Source: Flavobacterium sp. ACN6 (GTDB taxonomy: Bacteria > Bacteroidota > Bacteroidia > Flavobacteriales > Flavobacteriaceae). From it: 64,000 nt of DNA. Made by a program: the position numbers and the translations under genes. The DNA lies in contig NZ_MRCQ01000003.1 in NCBI RefSeq assembly GCF_002304005.1, positions 1 through 64,000 of the forward strand, read 5' to 3'. The notes beneath the pieces were generated by a model that made no database searches, had not been told where the DNA came from, and saw nothing but the letters and a program-made list of their open reading frames with translations. Positions 18,133 through 27,309 of the stretch are shown here, in pieces; the first letter of the stretch is position 1, and each line of letters opens with the position of its first letter.

Positions 18133-19023
18133 TTACAAGTTTTGTTTCTTATTCTGATAATGTTTGAAAACACCATTTAGAATAACTGTTATGATAATTA
18201 TAACTGCTCCTATGTAAAATTCGACACTCATTTTTTCTTTTCCTCCTAATATAAAGTACGCCAAAACGATTCCGTAAACAGGCTCTAAATTAGTAGTTAA
18301 CATTACCGTGTAAGGTGTTAATTTCTGCATCACTTTTACAGAAGCCGTAAAAGCATAAGCTGTACAAATTGAAGACAACACTAACAACAATACCCAGTTA
18401 TTCAATGACATAGTGAAGAAATCTGCGGTAAATTTTCCTTGAAAAAGAAAGTAAATAGTAATAAAGAAAACGCCGGCGCCAAACTCGTAAAATGTGATTA
18501 CTGAAGGTTCATGATCGGCAATTAATTTTCCATTCATCAAGGTAAATAAAACCCCTAAAATTATGGATGCCAAAGCAAAATAAACACCTTGAAGATATTT
18601 TATTTCTACTTGAAGAATTAACCCTAAACCTGCGATAATAATAAGTCCAAAGAAAACTTCGTACCATAATACTTTTCGTCCGTAGAATAAAGGTTCCAAT
18701 AAAGAGGCAAAAAAAGCGCCTAACGAAAATATGGATAACGTAATGGAAACATTTGAAACATGAATTGCCTTGAAAAAGAAAATCCAATGCAGTGCAATTA
18801 ATAATCCAACAAAAATCAGTTTAAAAAATTCTTTGATTGGAACTTGAAAAGACTGCTTTTTAAAAACAATAAAACCACCAAGAAAAATCCCTGCCAATAA
18901 CATTCTAAACCAAACCAGATTTTCCGCGTCAATAGTAATTAAAGCGCCTAAAATGGCTGTAAAACCCCAGATAAAAACAATTAAGTGAAGATTTAAATAA
19001 CTTTTTAAATTATCGTTTCGCAT
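18133..19023 (-). CDS. EamA/DMT-family transporter
   Basis: Ten hydrophobic segments in two five-helix halves, as in EamA drug/metabolite transporters: the N-terminal half starts FIWGFTAILGALI and the second half contains LEPVYGIVLAYFILG, a family signature. I place the start at the internal methionine (MRNDNLKSYL, 19023), 296 residues; the longer frame to 19059 begins inside the preceding gene and lacks family sequence. It overlaps the end of the upstream permease gene by 14 bases, so the two are co-translated. Substrate unknown. Confidence 0.88.
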   Translation of the reverse strand: MRNDNLKSYLNLHLIVFIWGFTAILGALITIDAENLVWFRMLLAGIFLGGFIVFKKQSFQVPIKEFFKLIFVGLLIALHWIFFFKAIHVSNVSITLSIFSLGAFFASLLEPLFYGRKVLWYEVFFGLIIIAGLGLILQVEIKYLQGVYFALASIILGVLFTLMNGKLIADHEPSVITFYEFGAGVFFITIYFLFQGKFTADFFTMSLNNWVLLLVLSSICTAYAFTASVKVMQKLTPYTVMLTTNLEPVYGIVLAYFILGGKEKMSVEFYIGAVIIIITVILNGVFKHYQNKKQNL

Positions 19024-20098
19024 TGCGTAATAAGTAAACTGCCAAGATTCCGAAAACAATATTTGGAAACCAAACAGCTAATAAAGGTGAGAAAGTAGAT
19101 TTTTCGGCAAGTGTACCGAATATTTTATCAAAAAACACAAATGAGAAAGCAATTGCAATTCCAATTGCTAAGTTGGTCCCCATTCCGCCGCGTCGTTTCA
19201 TAGAAGAAACCGAAACCGCAATAATCGTTAAAATAAACGCTGAGACAGGTACACTGTATTTTTTATAAAGAACAACTAAATAGGTATTGATATTTCCAGA
19301 ACCTCTTTTTCTTTCTTTTTCAATAAAATCGTATAATTTACCTAAAGTCAGTGTTTCTGCTATATAAACAACAGGTGTTAAATCTGCTAGTTCAAACTTA
19401 AAAGCGATGTTTTTTTCTGGAGATTTTTCGATCACGTCATTCAATTCGCCAACTGTTCTTTTGGTGTAATCGTATAAAATATAAATCTTCTTTTTAGGAT
19501 CCCATTTAATACGGCTTGCCGTAATTTTATAGGTCAATTTTTCTTTTTCGAAATGTTCTAATGCAAAATTAAAAGCCGTTTTAGATTCTTCATTAAAACT
19601 GTTTACAAATATAAAATCGTGATCATTAATTTGTCTGTAAACATTGGTGTTTTCACCCCGCATGAGCTCTTTTCCATTTCCCTTTAAATAGGTATATCTA
19701 AAATTATTGTATCCTTCACTCGCCGCAGGCACAATAAAAAATCCCATTAACAATACAAAAAGCGAAACAATTGTTGCCCCAATAATATAAGGACGCAAGA
19801 AACGGGTAAAAGAAATTCCCGAACTCAAAATCGCAATAATCTCGGTATTATTTGCCAGTTTTGACGTAAACCAAATTACCGACAAAAACAGGAATATCGG
19901 AAAAAGTGAGTTAATAAAATAGATCGTAAAATTGTAATAATAGAAGGCAATATCCCAAAACGGAATCTTGTTTTCCAGCATCTTATTCACTTTTTCAGAA
20001 ACATCAATAACAACTCCAATTGGCGCAAACAAAAGCAGCATAACAGAGAAAGTTCCCAGATATCTTTTTAAGATGTATTTATCTATTATTGACAACAT
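19010..20098 (-). CDS. LptF/LptG-family permease (YjgP/YjgQ)
   Basis: 362 residues. There are membrane spans near the N-terminus (about 15-30, 50-75, 100-125) and a C-terminal cluster after 270, separated by a large soluble domain, as in LptF/LptG, the membrane subunits that extract lipopolysaccharide from the inner membrane with LptB. The N-terminal IIDKYILKRYLGTF is diagnostic. Sequence alone does not separate LptF from LptG here. It lies between tgt and the EamA gene on the same strand. Confidence 0.88.
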   Translation of the reverse strand: MLSIIDKYILKRYLGTFSVMLLLFAPIGVVIDVSEKVNKMLENKIPFWDIAFYYYNFTIYFINSLFPIFLFLSVIWFTSKLANNTEIIAILSSGISFTRFLRPYIIGATIVSLFVLLMGFFIVPAASEGYNNFRYTYLKGNGKELMRGENTNVYRQINDHDFIFVNSFNEESKTAFNFALEHFEKEKLTYKITASRIKWDPKKKIYILYDYTKRTVGELNDVIEKSPEKNIAFKFELADLTPVVYIAETLTLGKLYDFIEKERKRGSGNINTYLVVLYKKYSVPVSAFILTIIAVSVSSMKRRGGMGTNLAIGIAIAFSFVFFDKIFGTLAEKSTFSPLLAVWFPNIVFGILAVYLLRNAKR

Positions 20099-20164
20099 AA
20101 AGTTTAATCGTTTATTTGTTCAAATCGTTTAACCGAATAAACGATTAAACGAATAAACCTATTT

Positions 20165-21295
20165 TTAAAGTCTTTGACTCATATTTTTAACCATCATTTC
20201 TTTCCATGGTCTAAAATCGCCTGCTAAGATATGTTTTCTAGCTTCACGAACCAACCACATATAGAACCCAAGATTATGAATGGTTGCAATTTGTTTTCCT
20301 AAATATTCATTGGCAGCAAATAAGTGACGCAGATAAGCTTTTGTATATTCTGTATCCACAAAAGTATGTCCCATTTCATCAATTGGAGAAAAATCTGCTT
20401 CCCACTTTTTGTTTTTGATGTTGATGGTTCCGTTTGCTGTAAATAACATCCCATTTCTTGCGTTACGAGTTGGCATTACACAGTCGAACATATCAATTCC
20501 TAACGCAATATTTTCTAAAATATTTATCGGAGTTCCAACTCCCATTAAATAACGAGGTTTGTCTTCTGGTAAAATTTCGCAGACAACTTCTGTCATAGCA
20601 TACATTTCCTCTGCTGGTTCACCAACCGAAAGTCCGCCAATTGCATTTCCCTGCTGACCCGAGTTCGCAATATATTCAGCCGACTGGCGTCGTAAATCTT
20701 TATAGGTACTTCCTTGAACAATTGGAAAAAATGTTTGTTCATATCCATATTTATAAGGCACTTTATCCAGATGACTAATACAACGGTCCAACCAGCGGTG
20801 CGTCATATGCATCGATCTTTGGGCATATCTGTAATCACAAGGGTAAGGTGTACATTCATCAAAAGCCATGATAATATCGGCCCCAATGGTACGCTGAATT
20901 TCCATTACATTTTCTGGTGTAAAAAAGTGATAAGAACCGTCAATATGCGACTTGAACTTAACTCCTTCTTCTTTAATTTTTCTATTATTTGAAAGAGAGT
21001 ACACTTGATAACCTCCAGAATCAGTCAAAATATTACGATCCCAATTCATAAATTTATGCAGTCCTCCCGCTTTTTCAAGAATTTCAGTCTGCGGACGTAA
21101 ATATAAATGGTAGGTATTTCCAAGAATAATATCAGGATTTATATCGTCTTTTAATTCACGCTGATGTACACCTTTTACAGATGCAACCGTTCCAACAGGC
21201 ATAAAAATAGGAGTTTCTATAACTCCGTGATCAGTAGTAATACTTCCCGCTCTCGCTTTAGACTGCGGATCTTTTTGTAATAAATCAAACTTCAT
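20165..21295 (-). CDS. tgt: Queuine/preQ1 tRNA-guanine transglycosylase
   Basis: Exchanges guanine-34 of tRNAs with GUN anticodons for preQ1. The start at 21295 (MKFDLLQKD) gives 376 residues, the standard size. It contains TPIFMPVGTVASVKGV, LTDSGGYQVYSL with the catalytic aspartate, the FDECTP substrate pocket and GGLSVGE. The zinc-binding CxCxxC cluster found in most bacterial Tgt enzymes at the C-terminus is not obvious, because the corresponding region reads DCVMPTRNARNGMLF and then diverges. The gene is preceded by a TATCTTTG -7 element (21329-21336). Confidence 0.93.
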   Translation of the reverse strand: MKFDLLQKDPQSKARAGSITTDHGVIETPIFMPVGTVASVKGVHQRELKDDINPDIILGNTYHLYLRPQTEILEKAGGLHKFMNWDRNILTDSGGYQVYSLSNNRKIKEEGVKFKSHIDGSYHFFTPENVMEIQRTIGADIIMAFDECTPYPCDYRYAQRSMHMTHRWLDRCISHLDKVPYKYGYEQTFFPIVQGSTYKDLRRQSAEYIANSGQQGNAIGGLSVGEPAEEMYAMTEVVCEILPEDKPRYLMGVGTPINILENIALGIDMFDCVMPTRNARNGMLFTANGTINIKNKKWEADFSPIDEMGHTFVDTEYTKAYLRHLFAANEYLGKQIATIHNLGFYMWLVREARKHILAGDFRPWKEMMVKNMSQRL

Positions 21296-21328
21296 CTGTT
21301 TCTTTTTTCTCCCAATTGTTCGGGACGG

Positions 21329-21336
21329 CAAAGATA
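21329..21336 (-). promoter_or_regulatory. -7 element of tgt
   Basis: TATCTTTG on the minus strand lies 33 bases before the chosen tgt start, which supports the start at 21295. Confidence 0.55.
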
Positions 21337-21630
21337 GTTTAATTTCAGAGAAATTTAATTAGATAATTTGTCAATTAGAAAATTTGATATTGATTAAAAT
21401 TAACTTAAAACCTAAAACCTTAAACTTCTAAGATCTTACTACTTTCTATAACTCAGTGGCTACACCTCAAACGAAGTATACTGATCTCCAATAAGAATAA
21501 AATCTCAGAAGAAATCAAATGTAAAAACTACAACAATCAGATTAGTAATATGTAACGGAACTGCTTCATTATTTCTTAATTTTAAATGAAATAAAAAGAC
21601 AATTATTATCAATTTTAAAGAATAGAAATC
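21337..21630. other. Spacer between tgt and the acidic-protein gene
   Basis: Roughly 300 bases without a gene. It contains the tgt upstream region and some AAACCTAAAACC-type short repeats near 21405-21420. I see no RNA gene and no strong hairpin. No clear TAnnTTTG element is visible before the ATG at 21631. Confidence 0.5.
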
Positions 21631-21951
21631 ATGATAAATTCAGAAGAAAGAGATCCAGCAGAACGTTTAGACGATATTAAGGATGAACAAATTGAAAGAA
21701 ATCTGGAAAATTTAGATTATCCAGCAAATGAAGATATTTACAATCAGGAAGAAAAATTAGAAGACATTGATCCAGAAGGCATTTCCGGTGAAAGAATCAT
21801 CAATCAAGATAACAATCACGAATGGAAACAAAACAGCGATAAACTAGGAAACGACCTAGATGTTCCAGGATCAGAACTTGATGATGAACAGGAAGACATT
21901 GGTTCAGAAGATGAAGAAAATAATTTCTACAGCGAAAGCGATACCAATTAA
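21631..21951 (+). CDS. Acidic, probably disordered hypothetical protein
   Basis: 106 residues, strongly rich in Asp, Glu and Asn, with almost no hydrophobic core (for example DDEQEDIGSEDEENNF). No known domain, signal peptide or membrane span is seen. Similar small hydrophilic proteins are common in Flavobacteria, and the gene at 47078 in this window encodes another of the type. It stands alone between repeat-rich spacers. A stress or desiccation role is only a guess. Confidence 0.6.
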   Translation: MINSEERDPAERLDDIKDEQIERNLENLDYPANEDIYNQEEKLEDIDPEGISGERIINQDNNHEWKQNSDKLGNDLDVPGSELDDEQEDIGSEDEENNFYSESDTN

Positions 21952-22217
21952 AATTGCTTTAATTTTTTTGCCACAGATTAACACAGATTTTTTTAAATCA
22001 ATTTAATCTTTTTAATCTGCGGCAAAACTTTATAATATATGCACTGCTTTTTTTGCCACAGGTTTCACAGATTTACACAGATTTTTTAATCAAGTTAATT
22101 CGTGAAATCTGTGGCAACACTTTTATACAGAATATACATTTCGTACTTTTTTTCTAAAATCAATTAAAAAAGACTACAAAAATTTAACAATTGAAACAAA
22201 CTAAAGCAGAAAATCAT
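21952..22217. repeat. Two copies of a GCCACAGATT inverted element
   Basis: GCCACAGATTAACACAGATT at about 21971 and GCCACAGGTTTCACAGATTT at about 22055 are each followed 50-60 bases later by a complementary half (AATCTGCGGCA; GAAATCTGTGGCA). They are two tandem hairpin-forming copies of one dispersed element. A related GCCACAGATTTTTT occurs at 33973. No gene is visible in this stretch. Confidence 0.6.
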
Positions 22218-22248
22218 TTGTCTCCCCGCAAAATAACAATTACTTTTG
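22218..22248 (+). promoter_or_regulatory. Transketolase promoter
   Basis: TTG at 22218-22220, a 20-base spacer and TACTTTTG at 22241-22248 match the Bacteroidota consensus. The ATG of the first transketolase gene follows 25 bases later. Confidence 0.75.
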
Positions 22249-22273
22249 CTACAGTTTAAAATTTTACATATAA

Positions 22274-23125
22274 ATGAAGCCTAACACACAACAATTAAGC
22301 GATTTAACGATCCAAGTAAGAAGAGACATTCTTAGAATGGTACATGCTGTCAACTCAGGTCACCCAGGTGGTTCTTTAGGTTGTACTGAATTTTTGGTAA
22401 CTCTTTACCAAAACATTATGGAGCGCAAAGAAGGTTTTGATATGGACGGAATTGGAGAAGATATCTTTTTCCTTTCAAACGGCCACATCTCTCCAGTGTT
22501 CTATAGCGTTTTAGCTCGCAGCGGTTATTTTCCAATTTCAGAACTTGCTACTTTCAGATTATTAGATTCTCGTTTGCAAGGGCATCCAACAACTCACGAA
22601 GGTTTACCGGGAGTTCGTATTGCATCTGGTTCATTAGGACAAGGTTTATCTGTGGCTCTTGGAGCAGCGCAGGCTAAAAAATTAAACGGAGACAATCACT
22701 TAATTTACACTTTACACGGTGACGGAGAATTGCAGGAAGGTCAAAACTGGGAAGCAATTATGTACGCATCTGCTAAAAAAGTAGATAATATTATCGCAAC
22801 AGTAGACCTTAACGGAAAACAAATTGACGGAACAACTGATGAAGTTTTACCAATGGGAAGTCTTCGCGCTAAATTCGAAGCTTTTGACTGGGACGTTATA
22901 GAAATTGCAGAAGGAAATAATATCGACGCAATCCTTGCAGGATTAAATGATGCAAAATCAAGAACAGGAAAAGGAAAACCTGTTTGTATTTTATTACACA
23001 CAGAAATGGGTAATGGAGTTGACTTTATGATGCACACACACGCTTGGCATGGTAAAGCTCCAAACGATGAGCAATTGAAAAATGCTTTAGCTCAAAATTA
23101 TTCTGCAGATCAAATCGACTATTAA
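22274..23125 (+). CDS. Transketolase, N-terminal (thiamine diphosphate-binding) subunit
   Basis: First half of a split transketolase, 283 residues, which moves two-carbon units between sugar phosphates in the pentose phosphate pathway. It carries the diphosphate-binding motif GDGELQEGQNWEAIMYA, the catalytic-region HPGGSLG and SLGQGLSVALG. The partner subunit is the next gene on the same strand, 75 bases downstream across a repeat-containing spacer. Split transketolases are usual in this phylum. Confidence 0.95.
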   Translation: MKPNTQQLSDLTIQVRRDILRMVHAVNSGHPGGSLGCTEFLVTLYQNIMERKEGFDMDGIGEDIFFLSNGHISPVFYSVLARSGYFPISELATFRLLDSRLQGHPTTHEGLPGVRIASGSLGQGLSVALGAAQAKKLNGDNHLIYTLHGDGELQEGQNWEAIMYASAKKVDNIIATVDLNGKQIDGTTDEVLPMGSLRAKFEAFDWDVIEIAEGNNIDAILAGLNDAKSRTGKGKPVCILLHTEMGNGVDFMMHTHAWHGKAPNDEQLKNALAQNYSADQIDY

Positions 23126-23200
23126 AAAAAGCTTTATGCTATAAGCAGTAAGCCATGAGCTTATTGCCTAAAGCCTATTGCCTAAAGCAAAAAAACAAAA

Positions 23201-24154
23201 ATGAAAAAATACGAAAATACAGGAAGCAAAGATACTCGTTCAGGGTTTGGAGCGGGAATGACTGAACTAGGTCAAAAAAATGAAAATGTAGTAGCATTAT
23301 GCGCTGATTTAATTGGATCATTAAAATTTGATGATTTCAAGAAAAATCACCCAGAGCGTTTTTTCCAAATCGGAATCGCAGAAGCGAACATGATTGGAAT
23401 TGCTGCAGGTTTAACAATCGGCGGGAAAATTCCTTTTACAGGAACTTTCGCTAACTTCTCTACAGGAAGAGTTTACGATCAAATTCGTCAATCTGTTGCT
23501 TACTCAGACAAAAACGTTAAAATTTGTGCTTCTCACGCTGGTTTAACTTTAGGAGAAGACGGTGCAACTCACCAAATTTTAGAAGATATTGGTTTAATGA
23601 AAATGTTGCCAGGAATGACTGTAATCAACACTTGCGATTACAATCAGACTAAAGCAGCTACGATTGCATTAGCAGACCACCATGGTCCAGCTTATTTACG
23701 TTTTGGACGTCCAGTTGTACCTAACTTTACTCCTGCTGACGAACCATTCGTAATCGGAAAAGCAATCTTATTAAACGAAGGAACTGACGTAACAATTGTT
23801 GCTACTGGACACTTAGTTTGGGAAGCGCTTGTTGCTGCAGAAGCTCTTGAAGCAAAAGGAATTTCTGCCGAAGTAATCAACATTCACACTATCAAACCTC
23901 TTGATGAAGAAGCTATTCTAAAATCGATAGCAAAAACTAGATGTGTGGTTACTGCAGAAGAGCACAACTACCTTGGAGGTCTTGGAGAAAGCATTTCAGG
24001 AGTATTAGCTTTAAACAATCCAACTCCTCAAGAATTTGTAGCTGTACAAGATAGTTTTGGTGAATCTGGAACTCCAGAGCAATTAATGAACAAATACAAA
24101 TTAAACAACCAAGCAATTGTTGAAGCTGTAGAAAGAGTTATTAAAAGAAAATAA
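23201..24154 (+). CDS. Transketolase, C-terminal subunit
   Basis: Second half of the enzyme, 317 residues: pyrimidine-binding domain (DLIGSLKFDDF, FQIGIAEANMIGIAAGL, ASHAGLTLGEDGATHQ) and the C-terminal transketolase domain. It assembles with the product of the upstream gene. The family is close to 1-deoxyxylulose-5-phosphate synthase, but the split form and the Glu in GIAEANM indicate transketolase. Confidence 0.95.
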   Translation: MKKYENTGSKDTRSGFGAGMTELGQKNENVVALCADLIGSLKFDDFKKNHPERFFQIGIAEANMIGIAAGLTIGGKIPFTGTFANFSTGRVYDQIRQSVAYSDKNVKICASHAGLTLGEDGATHQILEDIGLMKMLPGMTVINTCDYNQTKAATIALADHHGPAYLRFGRPVVPNFTPADEPFVIGKAILLNEGTDVTIVATGHLVWEALVAAEALEAKGISAEVINIHTIKPLDEEAILKSIAKTRCVVTAEEHNYLGGLGESISGVLALNNPTPQEFVAVQDSFGESGTPEQLMNKYKLNNQAIVEAVERVIKRK

Positions 24155-24174
24155 TTTTTAGATTTTCTTACTTA

Positions 24175-24212
24175 TAAAAAAACCTCGAAATTCACATTTC
24201 GAGGTTTTTTTA
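24175..24212 (+). terminator. Terminator of the transketolase operon
   Basis: AAAACCTCGAAA and TTTCGAGGTTTT form a strong hairpin followed by T residues, 20 bases after the stop codon. Confidence 0.9.
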
Positions 24213-24252
24213 TTGATCAACTATCGTCCTACTCATAAAAGACGATTTGCAT

Positions 24253-24285
24253 AAAAAAAGCCTCGTAAATATACTTACGAGGCTT
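24253..24285 (-). terminator. Terminator of the FKBP lipoprotein gene
   Basis: On the minus strand AAAGCCTCGTAA and TTACGAGGCTTT form a hairpin with a six-base loop followed by seven T residues, 20 bases after the stop codon of the convergent gene. Confidence 0.85.
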
Positions 24286-24306
24286 TAATATTTTTTATTT
24301 TCTTTA

Positions 24307-25398
24307 TTATTTAGCCGAGTGATGATCTTTATCAACATGGATTCTTAATCTGCCCGGTGAAGTATAATCTGGATTTCCTGTTGCTGAGAAAGCAGGAATT
24401 CCCCATGTCTCACTTTCATCTACGTTTGGTGTAGCAGGATTATCTGGAATTGGATCATATGGATAATACAAACTAATTCCTGTTACTAGAGCATCAGCTG
24501 GTTTTGTAATTTCGAATCTTGTTGTGTAGCCATCACCATCATCATCAAAATCATAAAAATCAGGAGTTCCATCTCCATCAGTATCATCGATTAGTTCTTT
24601 TGGCAAGTTAGGAAACCTAACCGTATCTCTTTGATCATATAAATAGCCATCACCATTAATATCTTCTAAATAAGTTGGCACACCATCTCCTAATACTACT
24701 TTAGATCCACCTGAAACGATATACTCACTATCTGATCTCTTTAGAGCAAACAATTTAAAACTAAAAGTTAAAGGTGAATAAGCCGGAATACCGCTCGGAG
24801 ACGAAGCATAATAAGCAAGCCCTGAAGGCAAAAACATTACTCCAGCACCATAATTATCATAAGTAATAGTTCCATCTGCACCAGCAGGATTCTCAATACC
24901 AACTCCAAACTTCGGCATAATTTCTCCCCATCCGTCAATTGTTGGCTGCGCTGAATAAATATCTAGATCTAAATTACGTACTAAACCATAAGAACTATCA
25001 AACTGGGTTCCATCAAAAAGGGTTCCTGTATAAGAAACAGAAACACTGTCAAAATTACATGGTGATTCTCCAACTCCCTTTCTTAAAGTTAAATAATACA
25101 CTCTATAAGTAACATCACGACTGTAAACATCTCTATGCTCTAATGGATAAGTAGTCTGGTCCCAAATAGAAGTCTGTGTTGTCGGATCTGTAATTTTCGA
25201 AATAGTAACATCAAAATTTGGCGTTACTGTAATAAAATTTGTTTTTAAATATTTTTCAATCGAGTCATTATCTGCTTTATACTGCTCTGCATAATCTCGT
25301 ACTGGAGTAACAACTACCTCATCATCATCCTTTTTATTACAAGAAACGACAGCAACAACTGCCAGCAATAAAACAAAATAATATTTAAATTTATTCAT
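24307..25398 (-). CDS. FKBP-type peptidyl-prolyl isomerase-like lipoprotein with calcium-binding tail
   Basis: 363 residues with a lipoprotein signal (LLLAVVAVVSCNKKDD). The middle third resembles FKBP-type isomerases (VSVSYTGTLFDGTQFDSS, then IMPKFGVG and FLPSGLAYY). The next segment is a thrombospondin type-3-like calcium motif (DTDGDGTPDFYDFDDDGDGY), and there is a further C-terminal extension. It probably acts in the periplasm or at the outer membrane on protein folding. FKBP lipoproteins linked to gliding motility exist in this group, but I see no direct Gld identity. It shares a short divergent promoter region with the S4 protein gene. Confidence 0.8.
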   Translation of the reverse strand: MNKFKYYFVLLLAVVAVVSCNKKDDDEVVVTPVRDYAEQYKADNDSIEKYLKTNFITVTPNFDVTISKITDPTTQTSIWDQTTYPLEHRDVYSRDVTYRVYYLTLRKGVGESPCNFDSVSVSYTGTLFDGTQFDSSYGLVRNLDLDIYSAQPTIDGWGEIMPKFGVGIENPAGADGTITYDNYGAGVMFLPSGLAYYASSPSGIPAYSPLTFSFKLFALKRSDSEYIVSGGSKVVLGDGVPTYLEDINGDGYLYDQRDTVRFPNLPKELIDDTDGDGTPDFYDFDDDGDGYTTRFEITKPADALVTGISLYYPYDPIPDNPATPNVDESETWGIPAFSATGNPDYTSPGRLRIHVDKDHHSAK

Positions 25399-25438
25399 TA
25401 TTATGATTTTTTTAGGTGCGCAAGATACAATATTGATT

Positions 25439-25446
25439 TATTTTTG
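25439..25446 (+). promoter_or_regulatory. -7 element of the S4-domain gene
   Basis: TATTTTTG lies 31 bases before the ATG at 25478. It lies after the TTG/ATG starts that would lengthen the protein, which supports the shorter start. A minus-strand box (TATCTTGC) for the divergent lipoprotein gene lies about 15 bases away. Confidence 0.5.
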
Positions 25447-25477
25447 TAAAGAATTTAACTTGGATTTTAGAAAAATT

Positions 25478-25867
25478 ATGAGAATAGACAAATACTTGTG
25501 GTGCGTTCGATATTACAAGACTAGAAACATGGTTACTGAAGCTTGTAAAAAGAATCATATCACTGTAAATGGGCAGGTTGCAAAACCCTCAAAAGAAGTT
25601 TTCCCTACGGACCGAATTACTTTTAGGAAAGATCAAATTACGCAAATTATAACTGTTCTTGACATTCCAGAAAGTCGTGTCGGCGCAAAATTGGTTGATA
25701 TTTACCGTAAAAACGAAACGCCGCCAGAAGCATACGCGCATTTAGAGTTATTAAAATTATCGAAAGAACATTACCGAAAAAGCGGAACAGGACGTCCAAC
25801 TAAAAAGGACAGAAGGGATATCGACGAATACGGAAATGAAATTTTTGATGAAGAGGAAACGGAATAA
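25478..25867 (+). CDS. RNA-binding S4-domain protein (heat-shock protein 15 type)
   Basis: 129 residues. The N-terminal S4 RNA-binding domain is clear (MRIDKYLWCVRYYKTRN, then HITVNGQVAKPSKEV). The C-terminal half is charged and ends GRPTKKDRRDIDEYG, as in Hsp15/HslR, which rescues stalled 50S subunits carrying nascent chains. The upstream start at 25403 would begin before the -7 element and is rejected. Function by homology only. Confidence 0.85.
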   Translation: MRIDKYLWCVRYYKTRNMVTEACKKNHITVNGQVAKPSKEVFPTDRITFRKDQITQIITVLDIPESRVGAKLVDIYRKNETPPEAYAHLELLKLSKEHYRKSGTGRPTKKDRRDIDEYGNEIFDEEETE

Positions 25868-26045
25868 ATTTCTAATTTTCAATTCCAAACTCCAAAAACT
25901 TACTAACACATAAATTCCTAAATCAAAAAATCAATTTTGGAATTTGAGATTTAAAATTTGGAATTTAAATTTTCTAAATTGGAATTTGGAATTAAAAAAT
26001 TGGAATTTGGATTTTTAATATTGGAATTTTAATTAATTATATTAG
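25868..26045. repeat. TTGGAATTTGGAATTT repeats
   Basis: Multiple copies of TTGGAATTT and its complement AAATTCCAA fill this spacer. The same word family occurs at 421-470, 35411-35455 and 53786-54075, so it is a dispersed low-complexity repeat of the genome. Confidence 0.65.
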
Positions 26046-26059
26046 CAAAAAAATAAATT

Positions 26060-26560
26060 ATGAGCAGTAACATTATCTTAACCAATCAAGAAGTCGAACA
26101 CAAAATAAAACGCATCGCTTATCAGATCTACGAAACATTCGTAAACGAAGAAGAAGTTATTATTGCCGGCATTGCTTCAAATGGATATGTTTTTGCCGAA
26201 AAAATCGCAACAGCACTAAGCAGTATATCAACTTTAAAAGTTTCCATCTGCGAAGTAAGAGTAAACAAGCAAAATCCACAGGACGCAATAAAAACTTCAT
26301 TAAGCCCTGAAGAATATAAAAACAAAGGATTAGTACTGGTTGATGATGTTCTAAACTCAGGAACTACATTAATCTACGCTGTCCGTCATTTCTTAGACGT
26401 TCCGCTTAAAAAATTCAAGACAGCGGTTCTTGTGGACAGAAATCATAAAAAATATCCTGTAAAAGCAGATTTTAAAGGAATTTCCCTTTCAACTTCATTA
26501 TTGGAGCACGTCCAAGTTGTTTTCGATTCTGAAAACGGCGATTATGCTTCTTTAAGCTAA
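26060..26560 (+). CDS. Phosphoribosyltransferase family protein
   Basis: 166 residues with the PRPP-binding signature GLVLVDDVLNSGTT (about 94-107) and the type I phosphoribosyltransferase fold. Length and pattern resemble PyrR or hypoxanthine/adenine-type enzymes, but no substrate-specific motif is certain. Transcribed alone, and its end overlaps the convergent aroK gene by nine bases. Confidence 0.85.
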   Translation: MSSNIILTNQEVEHKIKRIAYQIYETFVNEEEVIIAGIASNGYVFAEKIATALSSISTLKVSICEVRVNKQNPQDAIKTSLSPEEYKNKGLVLVDDVLNSGTTLIYAVRHFLDVPLKKFKTAVLVDRNHKKYPVKADFKGISLSTSLLEHVQVVFDSENGDYASLS

Positions 26561-27070
26561 AATCTTCAAAATATCCTGAACCGTTTCTTCGACAGACTTA
26601 TCATCTACCGAAACTTTATGCTGCGCGTGATTGTAATAAAAGCTTCTGTCGAATAAATGTTTCGCGATGAATTCTTTCATCTCTTCTTCATTCATATTAG
26701 CTATTAAAGGACGCTTGCTCTTATTATATACTAATCTATTATATAAAGTATCAATTGATGCTTTTAAATATACAGAAGCAACGTCGTCTCCTTTTAGCAA
26801 TTCATGATTATTAGCATAACAAGGAGTTCCTCCTCCTAATCCGATAATGTTATTTTCGTCAGATTGCAGCAATTCGACAAAAATTTGGTGTTCTAATTTT
26901 CGAAAATAGATCTCTCCATGCTTCTCAAAAATTTCATTTATGGACATTTTTGCTCTTTCTTCGATAATTTTATCCAAATCTAAGAACGGAATATTTGTGA
27001 TTTTTGACAAATTTTGGGCAATTGTCGACTTTCCGCAGCCCATATAACCTAACAATACAATTTTCTTCAT
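26552..27070 (-). CDS. aroK: Shikimate kinase
   Basis: Phosphorylates shikimate at the 3-OH in aromatic amino acid synthesis. 172 residues, with Walker A GYMGCGKST, the shikimate-binding DLDKIIE aspartate, FRKLE arginine, GLGGGTP, and the lid arginine in KSKRPLI. The monomeric single-domain form is normal. It ends inside the end of the phosphoribosyltransferase gene on the other strand. Confidence 0.95.
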   Translation of the reverse strand: MKKIVLLGYMGCGKSTIAQNLSKITNIPFLDLDKIIEERAKMSINEIFEKHGEIYFRKLEHQIFVELLQSDENNIIGLGGGTPCYANNHELLKGDDVASVYLKASIDTLYNRLVYNKSKRPLIANMNEEEMKEFIAKHLFDRSFYYNHAQHKVSVDDKSVEETVQDILKILA

Positions 27071-27141
27071 ACTAATAAAACCTTATAAACTAAGCGATTG
27101 GAAATTTTTCCAAAAAAAAGACAAATTTATAATAAATTTGC

Positions 27142-27173
27142 TTGGAAACTTCAAAATAAACTCCTTATATTTG
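27142..27173 (+). promoter_or_regulatory. Promoter of the tRNA cluster
   Basis: TTG at 27142-27144, a 21-base spacer and TATATTTG at 27166-27173, followed by CACCCGC. The same post-box sequence follows the two minus-strand promoters at the left edge of the window. Confidence 0.75.
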
Positions 27174-27196
27174 CACCCGCATTCAAGAAATTAAAT

Positions 27197-27269
27197 GACT
27201 CGATAGCTCAGTTGGTAGAGCACATCACTTTTAATGATGGGGTCCTGGGTTCGAGCCCCAGTCGGGTCA
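27197..27269 (+). tRNA. tRNA-Lys (anticodon TTT), copy 1
   Basis: 73 bases. The acceptor arms GACTCGA and TCGGGTC pair (one G-T pair), and the D-arm and T-arm (CTGGG TTCGAGC CCCAG) are standard. The anticodon loop CTTTTAA reads TTT. No CCA is encoded. Identical to the copies at 27310 and 27646. Confidence 0.97.
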
Positions 27270-27309
27270 CAAATTTTGTGATTAACAAATTAAATTTCTT
27301 GAAAGCATT

